Below the pieces are notes generated by a model, which worked only from the letters and a program-made list of their open reading frames with translations, was not told the DNA's origin and ran no database searches. The position numbers and the translations under genes are program-made. Positions 18,404 through 27,999 of a DNA stretch of 64,000 bases are shown piece by piece; position 1 is the first letter of the stretch; each line of letters begins with the position of its first letter. Source of the DNA: Chitinophagales bacterium (GTDB lineage: Bacteria > Bacteroidota > Bacteroidia > Chitinophagales > Chitinophagaceae); the NCBI GenBank assembly GCA_017303415.1, contig JAFLBJ010000001.1:744001-808000 (forward strand). Direction: 5' to 3'.

Positions 18404-18542
18404 AAGCACTATTTTAATAAAATTAATTATTGCTAATCGATTCCGGGTCACCAACTAAGAGTTAATAATCAATTATTAATAATTAATAATTTGCCCCCCC
18501 CGCTTAATTAGCGTACCTTTGCGGCTTCAATTTTTGAGGAGT

Positions 18543-20354
18543 ATGGAAATCAGAAACATAGCCATCATTGCCCACGTTGACCACGGTAAAACTACCCTGG
18601 TAGACAAGATCTTACATGCCACTAAGGTGTTCCGGGACAACCAGGAAACCGGTGATCTGATCATGGACAGCAATGACCTGGAGCGTGAACGCGGGATCAC
18701 CATTTTTAGCAAAAACGCCGCCGTATTATATAAAGGAGTCAAGATCAATGTGATCGACACCCCTGGCCACGCCGACTTTGGCGGGGAAGTGGAAAGGGTG
18801 CTCAAAATGGCCGATGGGGTAATCCTGCTCGTGGATGCCTTTGAAGGACCCATGCCACAAACACGGTTTGTGTTGCAAAAAGCCTTGCAACTGAGTCTGC
18901 ACCCGATCGTTGTGATCAATAAGGTAGACAAACCAAACTGTCGTCCCGATGAAGTACATGATGCCATTTTTGAGCTCTTCTTCAACCTGGATGCCACCGA
19001 GGAACAACTGAATTTCCCAACCTATTACGGCTCTGGAAAGAATGGTTGGTTCAACGACTCGTTGACCCAAATTGAAGGAATCGATCCCTTGCTGGATGGT
19101 ATCCTGCAACATGTACCGCAACCAACTGTCAATGAAGGAAACCTGCAAATGCAGATTACTTCGTTGGATTATTCTTCTTTCCTTGGACGTATCGCCATTG
19201 GTAAAGTAAACCGGGGCTCTATCCGGGAAAATCAACCGATCTGCCTGATGCAGGCGGATGGTAAGATCAAGAAGTCACGTGTGAAGGAATTGTATGTGTT
19301 TGAAGGAATGGGTAAGAAAAAAGTATCAGAAGTGTTGGCGGGTGACCTCTGTGCGGTAGTAGGACTGGAAGATTTCAATATTGGTGATACCATTGCCGAT
19401 TTTGAAAACCCCGAAGCCCTGCCCGTTATCAGTGTGGATGAGCCCACGATGAGCATGACCTTTTCCATCAACAACTCACCTTTCTTTGGTAAGGATGGAA
19501 AATTTGTTACCAGCCGTCACCTTCGCGACCGATTGCTGAAAGAAACGGAAAAGAACCTGGCCCTGCGGGTGGAAGACACCGACAGTGCCGATAGTTTTCT
19601 GGTGTATGGACGCGGTATCCTCCACCTGGGTGTACTTGTGGAAACCATGCGCCGGGAAGGATATGAACTGACCGTGGGTCAACCACAGGTATTGGTAAAG
19701 ACCATTGATGGTAAGAAATGTGAGCCTTATGAAACCCTGGTCGTGGATGTACCCCAGGAATTCGCCAGTAAGGTAATCGACCTGGTAACCCGTCGCAAGG
19801 GCGAAATGCACGTGATGGAAACCAAGGGCGAAATGCAACACCTGGAATTTGATATCCCATCGCGTGGACTGATCGGTCTGCGTACCAATATGCTGACCAA
19901 CACAGCCGGTGAAGCCGTAATGAACCACCGGTTTAGTGAATACAAACCCTGGAAAGGACCCATCCCTGGCCGGAACAACGGCGTACTGATCGCCAAAGAG
20001 CCAGGATCCACCACCGCCTATTCCATCGATAAATTACAAGACCGCGGGTTCTTTTTTGTCGACCCGGGAGAAGATGTATATGCGGGAATGATCATCGGTG
20101 AAAACAACAAACCAGGCGATCTGGTTGTTAATCCCAATGAAGGAAAGAAATTGACGAATATGCGCGCGAGTGGCAGCGATGGTACCGTGAGCATACCTCC
20201 AAAGCGGCAGATGACCCTGGAAGAGTGTATGGAGTATATTCAGGGCGATGAGTGTATTGAGGTGACACCCAATTTCATCCGGATGCGGAAAGCGGTGCTC
20301 AACGAGGAAGAAAGAAAGAAACAAGCCAAGAAACTCGGAGCCGAAGCTCTATAA
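18543..20354 (+). CDS. typA: translational GTPase TypA/BipA
   Basis: EF-G-like ribosome-associated GTPase involved in 50S assembly and stress or low-temperature growth. Start ATG at 18543 (MEIRNIAIIAHVDHG) is preceded by TGAGGA, a good ribosome-binding site; the open frame begins eight codons earlier at a TTG. G1 AHVDHGKT, G3 DTPGHADF and G4 NKVD are all present, then domain II, the EF-G domain III/V-like region and the TypA-specific C-terminal domain. 603 aa is the usual length. The upstream divergent spacer contains an AT-only stretch suited to promoters for both genes. Confidence 0.96.
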   Translation: MEIRNIAIIAHVDHGKTTLVDKILHATKVFRDNQETGDLIMDSNDLERERGITIFSKNAAVLYKGVKINVIDTPGHADFGGEVERVLKMADGVILLVDAFEGPMPQTRFVLQKALQLSLHPIVVINKVDKPNCRPDEVHDAIFELFFNLDATEEQLNFPTYYGSGKNGWFNDSLTQIEGIDPLLDGILQHVPQPTVNEGNLQMQITSLDYSSFLGRIAIGKVNRGSIRENQPICLMQADGKIKKSRVKELYVFEGMGKKKVSEVLAGDLCAVVGLEDFNIGDTIADFENPEALPVISVDEPTMSMTFSINNSPFFGKDGKFVTSRHLRDRLLKETEKNLALRVEDTDSADSFLVYGRGILHLGVLVETMRREGYELTVGQPQVLVKTIDGKKCEPYETLVVDVPQEFASKVIDLVTRRKGEMHVMETKGEMQHLEFDIPSRGLIGLRTNMLTNTAGEAVMNHRFSEYKPWKGPIPGRNNGVLIAKEPGSTTAYSIDKLQDRGFFFVDPGEDVYAGMIIGENNKPGDLVVNPNEGKKLTNMRASGSDGTVSIPPKRQMTLEECMEYIQGDECIEVTPNFIRMRKAVLNEEERKKQAKKLGAEAL

Positions 20355-20360
20355 TCATAG

Positions 20361-20427
20361 CTCTCTGGCGTCATAGCGGTAAAAGCTTTACTGCCATGAC
20401 GCCAGGAGGCTATAGAACGCTAGAGAG
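20361..20427. terminator. strong long hairpin after typA
   Basis: Outer CTCTCT/AGAGAG and an inner 19-bp arm beginning CTGGCGTCATAGCGG pair with two mismatches around a 3-base loop. It begins 7 bases after the typA stop. There is no T-run, so it may be a transcript-end or RNA-stabilising hairpin, or a REP-type element; a GCGTCATAGCG stretch recurs near 58806. Confidence 0.55.
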
Positions 20428-20445
20428 AATAATGTAAATTGTGAT

Positions 20446-20646
20446 ATGCTTAGAAGGTTGATTATATCATTTACTTTTCTCCTTTTATCGCTGAGCACCT
20501 GGGCGCAGTGTTCCGTTTGTACCCGTACTGCCCAGCAATTGGGCGAAGAACCTGCCAAGGGTTTAAATGCCGGTATCCTCTACCTGGCCGCCTTGCCCCT
20601 TACGATCATCGGGGTGGTTTTTTACCAATGGAAGAAAAAGCAGTAG
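20446..20646 (+). CDS. small conserved membrane protein with CSVC motif
   Basis: 66 aa: signal-like N-terminus cleaved near STWAQ, then CSVCTRTAQQLGEEPAKGLN and one C-terminal transmembrane helix ending in KKK. This layout recurs in Bacteroidota as an uncharacterised small protein. The CxxC suggests metal binding or redox chemistry on the periplasmic side, but that is inference. Confidence 0.75.
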   Translation: MLRRLIISFTFLLLSLSTWAQCSVCTRTAQQLGEEPAKGLNAGILYLAALPLTIIGVVFYQWKKKQ

Positions 20647-20655
20647 GATTTGTGG

Positions 20656-20763
20656 GTTTCTCGCAGCGTGCGCAAAGAATTAAGCGAACGCGGCGACTGA
20701 ACTTCATTCGAAAATAGTAAGGCCGTAGCGCTCGCTTTAAACCTTGCGTTCGCTGCGAGAAAC
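20656..20763. repeat. TTTCTCGC repeat family (copy 2)
   Basis: Begins GTTTCTCGCAGCG and ends CGCTGCGAGAAAC, with inner inverted segments (GCGAACGC / GCGTTCGC) and a core with ATTCGAAAATAGTAAGG. The same core recurs in the copy at 47396-47481. It lies between two co-directional genes. Confidence 0.8.
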
Positions 20764-20819
20764 CAATTTTTTATTTCTCCATAATGAAATAGATTTGGTA
20801 TCAACCAAAATCTACCTGC

Positions 20820-23231
20820 ATGCGCCCACTCCTGCTCCTTTTGCTCATTCTCATATCCGGGATATTGTATTCCCAAGCCCTGCCGACCATTGAAGAAAAG
20901 ACCAAAGGCCTCGAACGTAAAGATGGGTTTGTTCCTTTTTATTGGGATGAGAACACTGGTAAGTTCTGGTTGGAAATATCGCGACTTGATCAGGATTTTC
21001 TTTACCAGCTTTCTCTTCCGGCCGGACTTGGTTCCAACGATATCGGACTTGACCGGGGATTGTTGGGTGGCACACATGTGTTACGCTTTAAGAAAACCGG
21101 TCGGAAAATACTGGCTGTTCAACCCAATTTCGATTACCGGGCACTCTCCAATGATCCACGGGAGAAAACGGCTGTGGAGCAATCATTTGCCCAGTCGGTG
21201 CTATGGGGATTTACTGTTGAAGCACAAACCGGTGACCGCTGGCTGGTAGATGCCACTGATTTTTTACTGCGTGATGCCATGCTGGTGGCGACCCGGCTAA
21301 GGAGAATGCAACAGGGAAACTTCACGTTTGACAAAACACGCTCTGCTTTTTTTCCCGAACGCATCCGCAATTTCCCCCTGAATACAGAAGTGGAAACCAC
21401 GATCAGTTTTTCCAGCAGTGATGGGTCTGCCGGGGGTTACTTAAGGTCGGTTAGCCCCTCGGATGAGGCGATCACCGTACGTATGCATCATTCCTTTGTG
21501 CAATTACCTGATCCTGGCTATACGCCACGGGCATTTGATCCACGTTCGGGATTTATTCCCATTTCCTATTTTGATTACAGTACGCCCGTTTCGGAACCGA
21601 TCGAGAAGAAATTCATTATCCGGCACCGGTTGGAAAAAAAGGATCCTAATGCTGCAAGAAGTGAGGCAGTTGAACCGATCGTATATTATCTTGATAATGG
21701 CACCCCCGAACCTATACGGTCGGCGCTGCTGGATGGCGCAGCCTGGTGGAACCAGGCATTTGAGGCCGCCGGATTTATCAATGCTTTTCAGGTTAAAATG
21801 CTGCCCGATAGTGCAGACCCCATGGATATTCGGTATAACATGATCAATTGGGTACACCGTTCTACCAGAGGGTGGAGTTATGGCGCTTCGGTGGTTGACC
21901 CGCGTACCGGGGAGATCATCAAAGGACAGGTTACCCTGGGCTCTTTACGGGTTCGCCAGGATTACCTGATCGCTACAGGTTTGCTGGCTCCTTATGAACA
22001 AGGTGTTCCTGCCGACGACAAGATGATGAAAATGGCCCTGGCCCGCTTGCGTCAGTTATCGGCGCATGAAGTGGGACATACGATTGGCCTGATGCACAAT
22101 TATTCTTCGAGTGTGAATGACCGGGCGAGTGTGATGGACTATCCCCATCCACTGGTACGATTGAATGAAAAAGGAGAGATCGATATGAAAAATGCTTACG
22201 ATGACAAGATCGGAGAATGGGATAAACTGGCCATTCGCTGGGGGTATGGGCAATATCCTGCCGGAACCAATGAAGGCCAGGCGCAACAGGATATGCTTAC
22301 CAACGCCATTGCCAATGGCTCCACCTTCATCACCGATCGTGATGCACGAGCTCCCGGAGGCCTGCACCCCGATGCACATTTATGGGACAATGGAAAAAGT
22401 GCTGTGGTGGAATTAAAGGAGGTAATGAAAGTGCGTAAGAAAGCGCTGGAGCAATTTGGCGAAAAGAATATTCGTCCGGGTACACCCCTTGCCAGTTTGG
22501 AAGATGTACTGGTGCCGGTATATTTCTTTCATCGGTATCAATTGGAAGCAGCAACCAAACTTGTGGGAGGGATGCACTATTCTTATGCCCTTCGCGGAGA
22601 TGGCCAAATTCCTTTACGCCCTTTACCCCGTGCTACCCAACTCGAAGCTTTGCTGGCGACACTTGAAACGATCGACCCTGCTTTGTTGAAGATCCCCGAT
22701 GCCATTGCCAGTTTAATACCGCCACGGCCTTCCGGATATGATATGGGGCGCGAATTATTCAAAAAGAAGACCGGATTGGCCTTTGATCTATTAAGTCCGG
22801 CCGAAACAGCGGCTGATTTTCTATTCTCCTTTTTGTATCACCCTGAACGAATCAACCGACTCGCCGAGCAGGAAGGAATAGCCGGTCAATTAAGTTTAAC
22901 CGAAACGCTTCGCCTAATTCTGGAAAAGACCTGGAAGGCTACACGCCGTACCGGTCTGGAAGGATTGATACAACAACAAACGGAGCAGGTGGTGCTGACC
23001 TATTTATTGTCCTTAAGTATTTCGGAGGAATTGTCATTTCCGGCGCAGGCCATGGTGCAGCAATCATTGACGGAGTTGACTTCTTTTATCAAAACTAAAA
23101 TGGCTGGGGCAACGGGTGCTTACAAAGCGCATTTACAATTAGCCCTGGAACGTATGAAGGCTCCTGAAAAAGCCAAACCTACGCGGCATGAAGCGATTCC
23201 TCCGGGTGCACCGATTGGCTGCGATTTTTAG
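20820..23231 (+). CDS. secreted zinc metalloprotease (DUF5117/DUF4953 type)
   Basis: 803-aa zincin-fold protease. A signal peptide ends near LYSQALP. The catalytic motif is SAHEVGHTIGLMHN (HExxHxxGxxH, around residue 417), followed by the Met-turn SVMDYPHP. The large N-terminal beta-rich region and C-terminal helical domain match the DUF5117-DUF4953 architecture common in Bacteroidota and some other phyla. Probably periplasmic or cell-surface. Its biological substrate is unknown. A heptad array separates it from the convergent CDGSH gene. Confidence 0.88.
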   Translation: MRPLLLLLLILISGILYSQALPTIEEKTKGLERKDGFVPFYWDENTGKFWLEISRLDQDFLYQLSLPAGLGSNDIGLDRGLLGGTHVLRFKKTGRKILAVQPNFDYRALSNDPREKTAVEQSFAQSVLWGFTVEAQTGDRWLVDATDFLLRDAMLVATRLRRMQQGNFTFDKTRSAFFPERIRNFPLNTEVETTISFSSSDGSAGGYLRSVSPSDEAITVRMHHSFVQLPDPGYTPRAFDPRSGFIPISYFDYSTPVSEPIEKKFIIRHRLEKKDPNAARSEAVEPIVYYLDNGTPEPIRSALLDGAAWWNQAFEAAGFINAFQVKMLPDSADPMDIRYNMINWVHRSTRGWSYGASVVDPRTGEIIKGQVTLGSLRVRQDYLIATGLLAPYEQGVPADDKMMKMALARLRQLSAHEVGHTIGLMHNYSSSVNDRASVMDYPHPLVRLNEKGEIDMKNAYDDKIGEWDKLAIRWGYGQYPAGTNEGQAQQDMLTNAIANGSTFITDRDARAPGGLHPDAHLWDNGKSAVVELKEVMKVRKKALEQFGEKNIRPGTPLASLEDVLVPVYFFHRYQLEAATKLVGGMHYSYALRGDGQIPLRPLPRATQLEALLATLETIDPALLKIPDAIASLIPPRPSGYDMGRELFKKKTGLAFDLLSPAETAADFLFSFLYHPERINRLAEQEGIAGQLSLTETLRLILEKTWKATRRTGLEGLIQQQTEQVVLTYLLSLSISEELSFPAQAMVQQSLTELTSFIKTKMAGATGAYKAHLQLALERMKAPEKAKPTRHEAIPPGAPIGCDF

Positions 23232-23427
23232 ATTCACCGTGGAGAACGGGAGATTGGATGACAGATGACTGTTGACAGATGACTGATGACTGATGACGGA
23301 TGACTGAGTCAGGGTTCCGAAGCATCGGGAGGAATACCGGAGTCCCACCATATTACTTCTGTCATCTGTCATCTGTCAACAGTCATCTGTCATCCTACAT
23401 CCAAACTCTTGTTCTCTGCAGTGAATC
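23231..23427. repeat. inverted heptad array with core A and CCGCAGAGAAC-type ends
   Basis: Outer ends GATTCACCGTGGAGAAC and GTTCTCTGCAGTGAATC are inverted copies. Inside are GGATGACAGATGAC... units on the left and GTCATCTGTCATC... units on the right (23357-23395). Core A (CAGGGTTCCGAAGCATCGGG ... CCATATTACTT) fills 23306-23356 and is nearly identical to the cores at 32165 and 40555. Convergent gene context. Confidence 0.88.
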
Positions 23428-23694
23428 CTACAAACTACGATGTGTGCCATCGCAATAAGGGGGAGTCTTTGTCTGTTTGCATTGGCATAACCATACTTCC
23501 GTAGGTTCTTCAAATTGTATCTTGATGCTTCTATAGGGCATGCCATCGATCTTCTTGTGTTGCCCATCGCAAAGGGGTTGTTTTTCGCTCAGGCCACAGG
23601 TACACCAGGAATATACTTTACCCGGCTCGCATTTCAGGAGGGCCGGTTCTTTTTTATGGCAAACAGGAAAACCTTCATTGGGGATCAGCTCCAT
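23428..23694 (-). CDS. CDGSH iron-sulfur domain protein
   Basis: 88-aa protein with two CDGSH-type 2Fe-2S modules: CTCGLSEKQPLCDGQHKK and CQCKQTKTPPYCDGTHRS, each giving three Cys and one His. Tandem CDGSH proteins of this length bind two clusters and are linked to redox or iron homeostasis; the exact role is unknown. The last codons overlap the end of the heptad array. Its start lies 3 bases from the meaB stop, so the two are probably one operon. Confidence 0.9.
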   Translation of the reverse strand: MELIPNEGFPVCHKKEPALLKCEPGKVYSWCTCGLSEKQPLCDGQHKKIDGMPYRSIKIQFEEPTEVWLCQCKQTKTPPYCDGTHRSL

Positions 23695-23696
23695 GC

Positions 23697-24605
23697 TTAG
23701 TAGTTTTTGATAAAGGAATACAATTGAAATTGCCCGGTGTTTACTTGTTCACGGATTTTTTCTTTTAATAAGGCCTTGTTTATATCCTTCATTCTTTTTT
23801 TCTGAATGAGGTGAAAAGCTCTTTCGGCAAGCAGCCAGTATTGGCGGTCATTTTCTTTGGTATGTATCAAATGGGCTTCAATTTTTTCTGCCAGCTCAGC
23901 CGTTCCTTCGCGTTGCGTAGCCACTGTTTTTATAACCGGGATCTCTGCATGTGGATCTCCCTGTCCCGGACTGGCCATTAAACGGAGGTTTTTGACAAAA
24001 ATATCTGCCCCGGGACGGTCGGCTTTATTGACCACAAAGAGATCGGCGATCTCCATCAAACCGGCTTTCATGGTTTGTACTTCATCTCCCGCCTCAGGCA
24101 CCACTACTACTACGGTAATATCGGCCAGGCCGGCGATCTCAATTTCACTTTGACCCACACCTACGGTTTCCACAATAATATAATCAAATGGAGCGGATTT
24201 GAGCAGGTCGGTGATCTCGATGATCTGGGGGTGTAAACCGCCCAAAGAACCCCGGCTGGCAAGGGAACGGATAAAAACAGAAGGATGGTCATACCACTCG
24301 CTCATACGGATACGGTCGCCCAATAAGGCACCAAGGTTAAAAGGAGAGGAAGGGTCCACACAAAGGATCGCTACTCTTTTGCCCCTGCGGGTCAGCTCGC
24401 CAATCAAGGCGTCGGTGAGGGTGCTTTTGCCGGCACCGGGAGGGCCGGTGATGCCTATGACGGGTACTCGGGAAGGGGGAAGGGATTGAAGGAAGGTTTC
24501 GTAACCTTCAAACTCATTTTCTACCAGCGTAATAGCTCTGGCGAGCGATTTTGTGTCTCCTTCCTGGATATGAGCAGCGAGTTTGGTCCACATAAAGTGA
24601 GGCAA
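23697..24605 (-). CDS. meaB: methylmalonyl-CoA mutase-associated GTPase MeaB
   Basis: G3E-family chaperone GTPase that protects adenosylcobalamin-dependent methylmalonyl-CoA mutase and assists cofactor loading. 302 aa. Walker A GITGPPGAGKSTLTDAL, the DPSSPFNLGALLGDRIRM switch segment, VVVPEAGDEVQTMKAGLMEIAD and the base-specificity VNKADRPGA are all present. MPHFMWTKL gives two candidate starts (24605 and 24593). Mutase subunits (mutAB) are not in the window. Confidence 0.94.
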   Translation of the reverse strand: MPHFMWTKLAAHIQEGDTKSLARAITLVENEFEGYETFLQSLPPSRVPVIGITGPPGAGKSTLTDALIGELTRRGKRVAILCVDPSSPFNLGALLGDRIRMSEWYDHPSVFIRSLASRGSLGGLHPQIIEITDLLKSAPFDYIIVETVGVGQSEIEIAGLADITVVVVVPEAGDEVQTMKAGLMEIADLFVVNKADRPGADIFVKNLRLMASPGQGDPHAEIPVIKTVATQREGTAELAEKIEAHLIHTKENDRQYWLLAERAFHLIQKKRMKDINKALLKEKIREQVNTGQFQLYSFIKNY

Positions 24606-24621
24606 AGCTAATCAGGAATTT

Positions 24622-24747
24622 TGGATTCACCACGGATGTTGGATGCTGGATGTTGGTTGTTGGATTAGAGACGTAATGGAGCTGGACTCCGGACTCCCGA
24701 CCTTGGACCCTTTCATCCAACATCCAACATCCAACCTCCATCCCCCA
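24622..24747. repeat. inverted heptad array (GGATGTT type) between divergent genes
   Basis: Left arm 24622-24668 has GGATGTTGGATGCTGGATG units; right arm 24711-24747 has CATCCAACATCCAACATCC. The spacer contains GGACTCCGGACTCCCGACC, similar to the core of the class B arrays. It lies between the divergent starts of meaB and a glycosyltransferase, so it cannot be serving simply as a terminator there. Confidence 0.82.
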
Positions 24748-24770
24748 ACGGAAATGTCTATTTTCGCTGC

Positions 24771-25532
24771 ATGGCTCCGCTATCGGTTGTTATCATTTGT
24801 AGGAATAATAAAAATGTGCTGGAAAGGACACTTCATTCCCTGCAGGGCCTTACTGATGATGTGTTGGTGTATGATAACGGCAGTACCGATAATTCGCCAA
24901 CCCTGGCCCGTGATGCTGGAGCGCGGGTGGTAGAAGGGGATTGGCTTGGATTTGGTTCCACCAAGAACAAAGCCAATAGCCTGGCAAAGTATGACTGGAT
25001 ACTGAGCCTGGATGCTGATGAGGCTATTGATGACGATCTCTTTAATAGCCTGAAGCAACTTGATTATGAAAAAAGAGGGGTCGTTTATTACCTGCGCTTT
25101 AAAAACTATGTCGGTGATCAATGGTTACGGTATGGTGATTGGGGTTCCGATCACCATATCCGGCTTTTTCATCGCGGGGAGGTGAAATGGAACGATGCAG
25201 CCGTGCATGAACAATTGTTGATCCCGGCCGGAATTGCCATAGGGAAATTAACCGGAGCCGTTCTCCATCGCACCACCGAAAGCACCACCGAATACCGGAA
25301 AAAAGTGGAGGGTTATGCCCGCATGAGTGCCCATAAATATTTTGAACAAGGGAAAAAACCAACCTGGATAAAATTGTATCTGTCACCGGTTTTTACCTTT
25401 ATACGTGACTATATTTTTAAACGAGGATTTTTGGATGGGGCAACCGGCTACCAGATCGCGATGATCACAGCCTGGTACACCCGAAGGAAGTACCTGGAGC
25501 TTGCGAAATTGAGATCCGGACAGAATCAGTAA
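24771..25532 (+). CDS. family 2 glycosyltransferase (WaaE/KdtX-like)
   Basis: GT-A inverting glycosyltransferase, 253 aa, cytoplasmic face of the membrane. PLSVVIICRNNKNVLERTL at the N-terminus, VYDNGSTDNS, then the DXD metal site in LSLDADEAIDDD around residue 83, and HEQLLIP / LHRTTES further on, as in LPS-core glucosyltransferases of the WaaE type. A GT25 gene follows after 21 bases, so the pair probably builds LPS or another surface glycan. Confidence 0.88.
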   Translation: MAPLSVVIICRNNKNVLERTLHSLQGLTDDVLVYDNGSTDNSPTLARDAGARVVEGDWLGFGSTKNKANSLAKYDWILSLDADEAIDDDLFNSLKQLDYEKRGVVYYLRFKNYVGDQWLRYGDWGSDHHIRLFHRGEVKWNDAAVHEQLLIPAGIAIGKLTGAVLHRTTESTTEYRKKVEGYARMSAHKYFEQGKKPTWIKLYLSPVFTFIRDYIFKRGFLDGATGYQIAMITAWYTRRKYLELAKLRSGQNQ

Positions 25533-25553
25533 ATTTATTATAGGCTTAACACC

Positions 25554-26330
25554 GTGCAATTACCAATCAACATTATCCAAACACTGGAATCTCAGTTTGA
25601 CAGGATCTATGTCATAACCCTGGAGCGCGCCAAAGAAAGACAGAAGCGGATCCTGCAAAGACTCGAGGGCTTGAACTTTGAATTTTTTTATGGCGTGGAT
25701 AAGAATGCGCTTACCGAAGAGCGTATTGCGATGGAACAACTTTATGATGATAAGAAGGCACGTCAATTAGACCGCTATGGAAAGGGCATGTTGATCGGGC
25801 ATATTGCCTGTTCGCTTTCGCATAGGTTATTGTACAAAAAAATTCTTGACGAAGGACATCAGCGTGTATTGATCTTTGAGGATGATATTGTGCCCTTGTA
25901 TCAGCACCTTTCTCATTTGCCGGAGGCGCTTTCTCAACTGCCAGCAGATTGGGAGTTGATGTATCTTGGATTTGGAAAAAATTATCCGGTAACACCTAAG
26001 CTCCGACGCAAACATCAATTTTATTTGGGATTGAGTTATGTGGGGTTGATCCGGATGAAACCGGCCATGGTGCGAAATGCTTTGCCAAGACCTTTTTCGC
26101 CTCGCCTGTTACGGGCGGGCAGCCATGACCTCACCCATGCCTATGCGGTAACGCCTGCTGCCTGCAAAAAACTTATTCAGGCACAGACCCCTGTTGTGTT
26201 TAATGCCGACCCTTTACTGGCCTATTTGATCATGAAGGGCGAGATCAATGCATTTATCACCGAACCACAATTTTTTACCCAGGAGCAGTTTGTAGAGCAG
26301 GGGGCGAAGTCGTATATACATCATTTGTAG
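25554..26330 (+). CDS. family 25 glycosyltransferase
   Basis: 258-aa GT25 (LPS biosynthesis glycosyltransferase) fold. The N-terminal FDRIYVITLERAKERQKRI and the VLIFEDDIVPLY motif near residue 107 are the family hallmarks, with HDLTHAYAVTPAACKKLI later. The start used is GTG at 25554, since the next in-frame ATG falls well inside the domain. Co-directional with the GT2 gene 21 bases upstream; probably the same surface-glycan pathway. Confidence 0.85.
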   Translation: MQLPINIIQTLESQFDRIYVITLERAKERQKRILQRLEGLNFEFFYGVDKNALTEERIAMEQLYDDKKARQLDRYGKGMLIGHIACSLSHRLLYKKILDEGHQRVLIFEDDIVPLYQHLSHLPEALSQLPADWELMYLGFGKNYPVTPKLRRKHQFYLGLSYVGLIRMKPAMVRNALPRPFSPRLLRAGSHDLTHAYAVTPAACKKLIQAQTPVVFNADPLLAYLIMKGEINAFITEPQFFTQEQFVEQGAKSYIHHL

Positions 26331-26579
26331 GGGGCGGAGGGAGGATGTTGGATGACAGTTGACAGAGGACGGATGACGGAGGGAAGATGTTGGATGATGG
26401 ATGTTGGATGTTGGATAATGGAGGCTTGCTGTGCGAGACCTCTGTTCTCGCACAGCCGCCCTCCGCCCTCTATTATCCAACATCTTCTCTCTGTCATCCG
26501 TCATCCAACATCCAACATCCAACATCCAACATCCTCCCTCCGTCATCTGTCATCTGTCCTCTGTCATCCATCCCCCCCC
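26331..26579. repeat. inverted heptad array with core C
   Basis: Left arm from 26341 has GGATGTTGGATGACAG...-type units to about 26420; right arm runs from about 26473 with GTCATCCGTCATCC and repeated AACATCC units. The core is a second hairpin, CTGTGCGAGA (26429) / TCTCGCACAG (26446), related to the GCGAGACC/GGTCTCGC core at 32761. Because 7 is not a multiple of 3, the array stays open in one frame and creates a false 88-codon extension of the next gene. Confidence 0.88.
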
Positions 26580-26615
26580 ACTAACTCTCTCAACTTTTGT
26601 AAATTAGCAACTCAA

Positions 26616-27257
26616 ATGACCAACTTCATCCCCATATTCCCCCTTGGCCTTGTAGTATATCCTGGTGAGCCGCTGAACCTGCACATTTTTGAACCGAGGT
26701 ATAAACAGCTTATCAGTGAGTGTTTTGAACAAAAGAAACCATTTGGTATTCCGGCTGTGGTGGATAATCATATGCAGGATTATGGCACCCTGGTGGAGAT
26801 CACAGAACTATCAAAGGCCTATGAGAACGGGGAGATGGATATCAAGACCAGGGGTCTTCAGGTATTTCGTATCCTGGAAGTGATCAAATCGGTTCCGGAT
26901 AAATTATACAGCGGTGCCATTGTCAATTATCCCGATAATAGTGATCAGGGAAATATAGATCTGATGCGGAAAGTGATGGTGGGCATTCGCGAATTGCACC
27001 GTTTGCTGAATGTCAATAAGGATTTCCCCAAATCAGATGAGGAGTTGAAGACCTACGATGTAGCGCATCATATTGGGCTTTCGCTGAAAGAGGAATATGA
27101 GATATTGGGTCTTACAGATGAGTTACACCGACAGGAGTACCTCAAACGACATTTGGCCAAAGTGATACCGATGGTGGCGGAGATGGAGAATTTGAAGGAG
27201 AAAATCCGAATGAATGGACATTTTAAAAACCTGAGTGGGTTTCAATTTGATATTTAG
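26616..27257 (+). CDS. LON substrate-binding domain protein
   Basis: 213-aa protein made of the N-terminal (PUA-like) domain of Lon with no ATPase or protease part. FIPIFPLGLVVYPGE at the N-terminus followed by LHIFEPRYKQLISEC is the diagnostic segment. Stand-alone versions are common and their function is unknown. The start is ATG 26616; everything upstream in frame is translated repeat. The 3' end overlaps the convergent barrel gene by 35 bases. Confidence 0.87.
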   Translation: MTNFIPIFPLGLVVYPGEPLNLHIFEPRYKQLISECFEQKKPFGIPAVVDNHMQDYGTLVEITELSKAYENGEMDIKTRGLQVFRILEVIKSVPDKLYSGAIVNYPDNSDQGNIDLMRKVMVGIRELHRLLNVNKDFPKSDEELKTYDVAHHIGLSLKEEYEILGLTDELHRQEYLKRHLAKVIPMVAEMENLKEKIRMNGHFKNLSGFQFDI

Positions 27258-27999
27258 TTTTCCATTCTTTTCTGGATCGTATTTCTTTTACTATGCCTAC
27301 GCCCATCCAAATCGCTGTGAGATTAGTTCGATCTGGTCCTTCTATAAAATTTGTATCAAATGAAATGCGAATGCTTTTATATTGATATCCCACTCTGAAA
27401 AATGGACCAAAATGGGTGAATTCACCTTCATATAATTTACCCTGGGTGGGTCCGGAAGCGATTGTGTCCTGTAAATAAACAGAATACCTGGTATTAATAT
27501 TTGTCAGACCCAGACCAAAGGCTGTAAATAGGGCATGTTCAGTATTTTTTTTGAGAGGAAATTGTCGCTCGATCAACAGCACCAAATCCATTTTCAGATT
27601 TTTTTTCTCAGGCCTTCTATCCGGTGATTGGGTGGTAAGGTTTTCGCCCTGCAACCAATGTAAGTGATTATATCTGGCTGCAACCTGAATATTCAAATTC
27701 CAATGGGTGGAAATACCTGTTCCTACCTCACCCTGAACAGATAACGTTTTCCAAAATTTCTCATTTTTTGGCAGCCCATTGCTTGAATATCCCCCTCTTG
27801 GCACATTTTCAATATCAATAGGAAAAAACCGGTAATTGACCCCTCCTCTAAAGATAAACCTTGAGTTTTGGCCAAGTAGTATTATTGGAGAGAGGAGCAG
27901 GTGAAGTAAAAGAATAAGCCCTATAGCACGAATCAAGGTAAAGGAGGCAGCCCTGCCCCCTTTACCTTGGTTGTAAAATATGATCGGATTAAAGGTCAT
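27223..27999 (-). CDS. outer-membrane beta-barrel-like protein
   Basis: 258 aa. After a longer basic N-terminus comes a hydrophobic signal segment ending LLGQNSR, then alternating strands with aromatic girdles (FIFRGGVNYRFFP, NLNIQVAARYNHLHW, GPFFRVGYQYKSIRISF). No known family recognised. Its ATG overlaps the stop of the upstream lipoprotein gene in a TAATG arrangement, so the two are translationally coupled and probably form a surface complex. Confidence 0.72.
   Translation of the reverse strand: MTFNPIIFYNQGKGGRAASFTLIRAIGLILLLHLLLSPIILLGQNSRFIFRGGVNYRFFPIDIENVPRGGYSSNGLPKNEKFWKTLSVQGEVGTGISTHWNLNIQVAARYNHLHWLQGENLTTQSPDRRPEKKNLKMDLVLLIERQFPLKKNTEHALFTAFGLGLTNINTRYSVYLQDTIASGPTQGKLYEGEFTHFGPFFRVGYQYKSIRISFDTNFIEGPDRTNLTAIWMGVGIVKEIRSRKEWKTKYQIETHSGF

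Noticed and set aside
23231-23427. CRISPR-like array
   Set aside because: Units are 7 bases with no spacers, arms are inverted rather than direct across the locus, and there are no cas genes.
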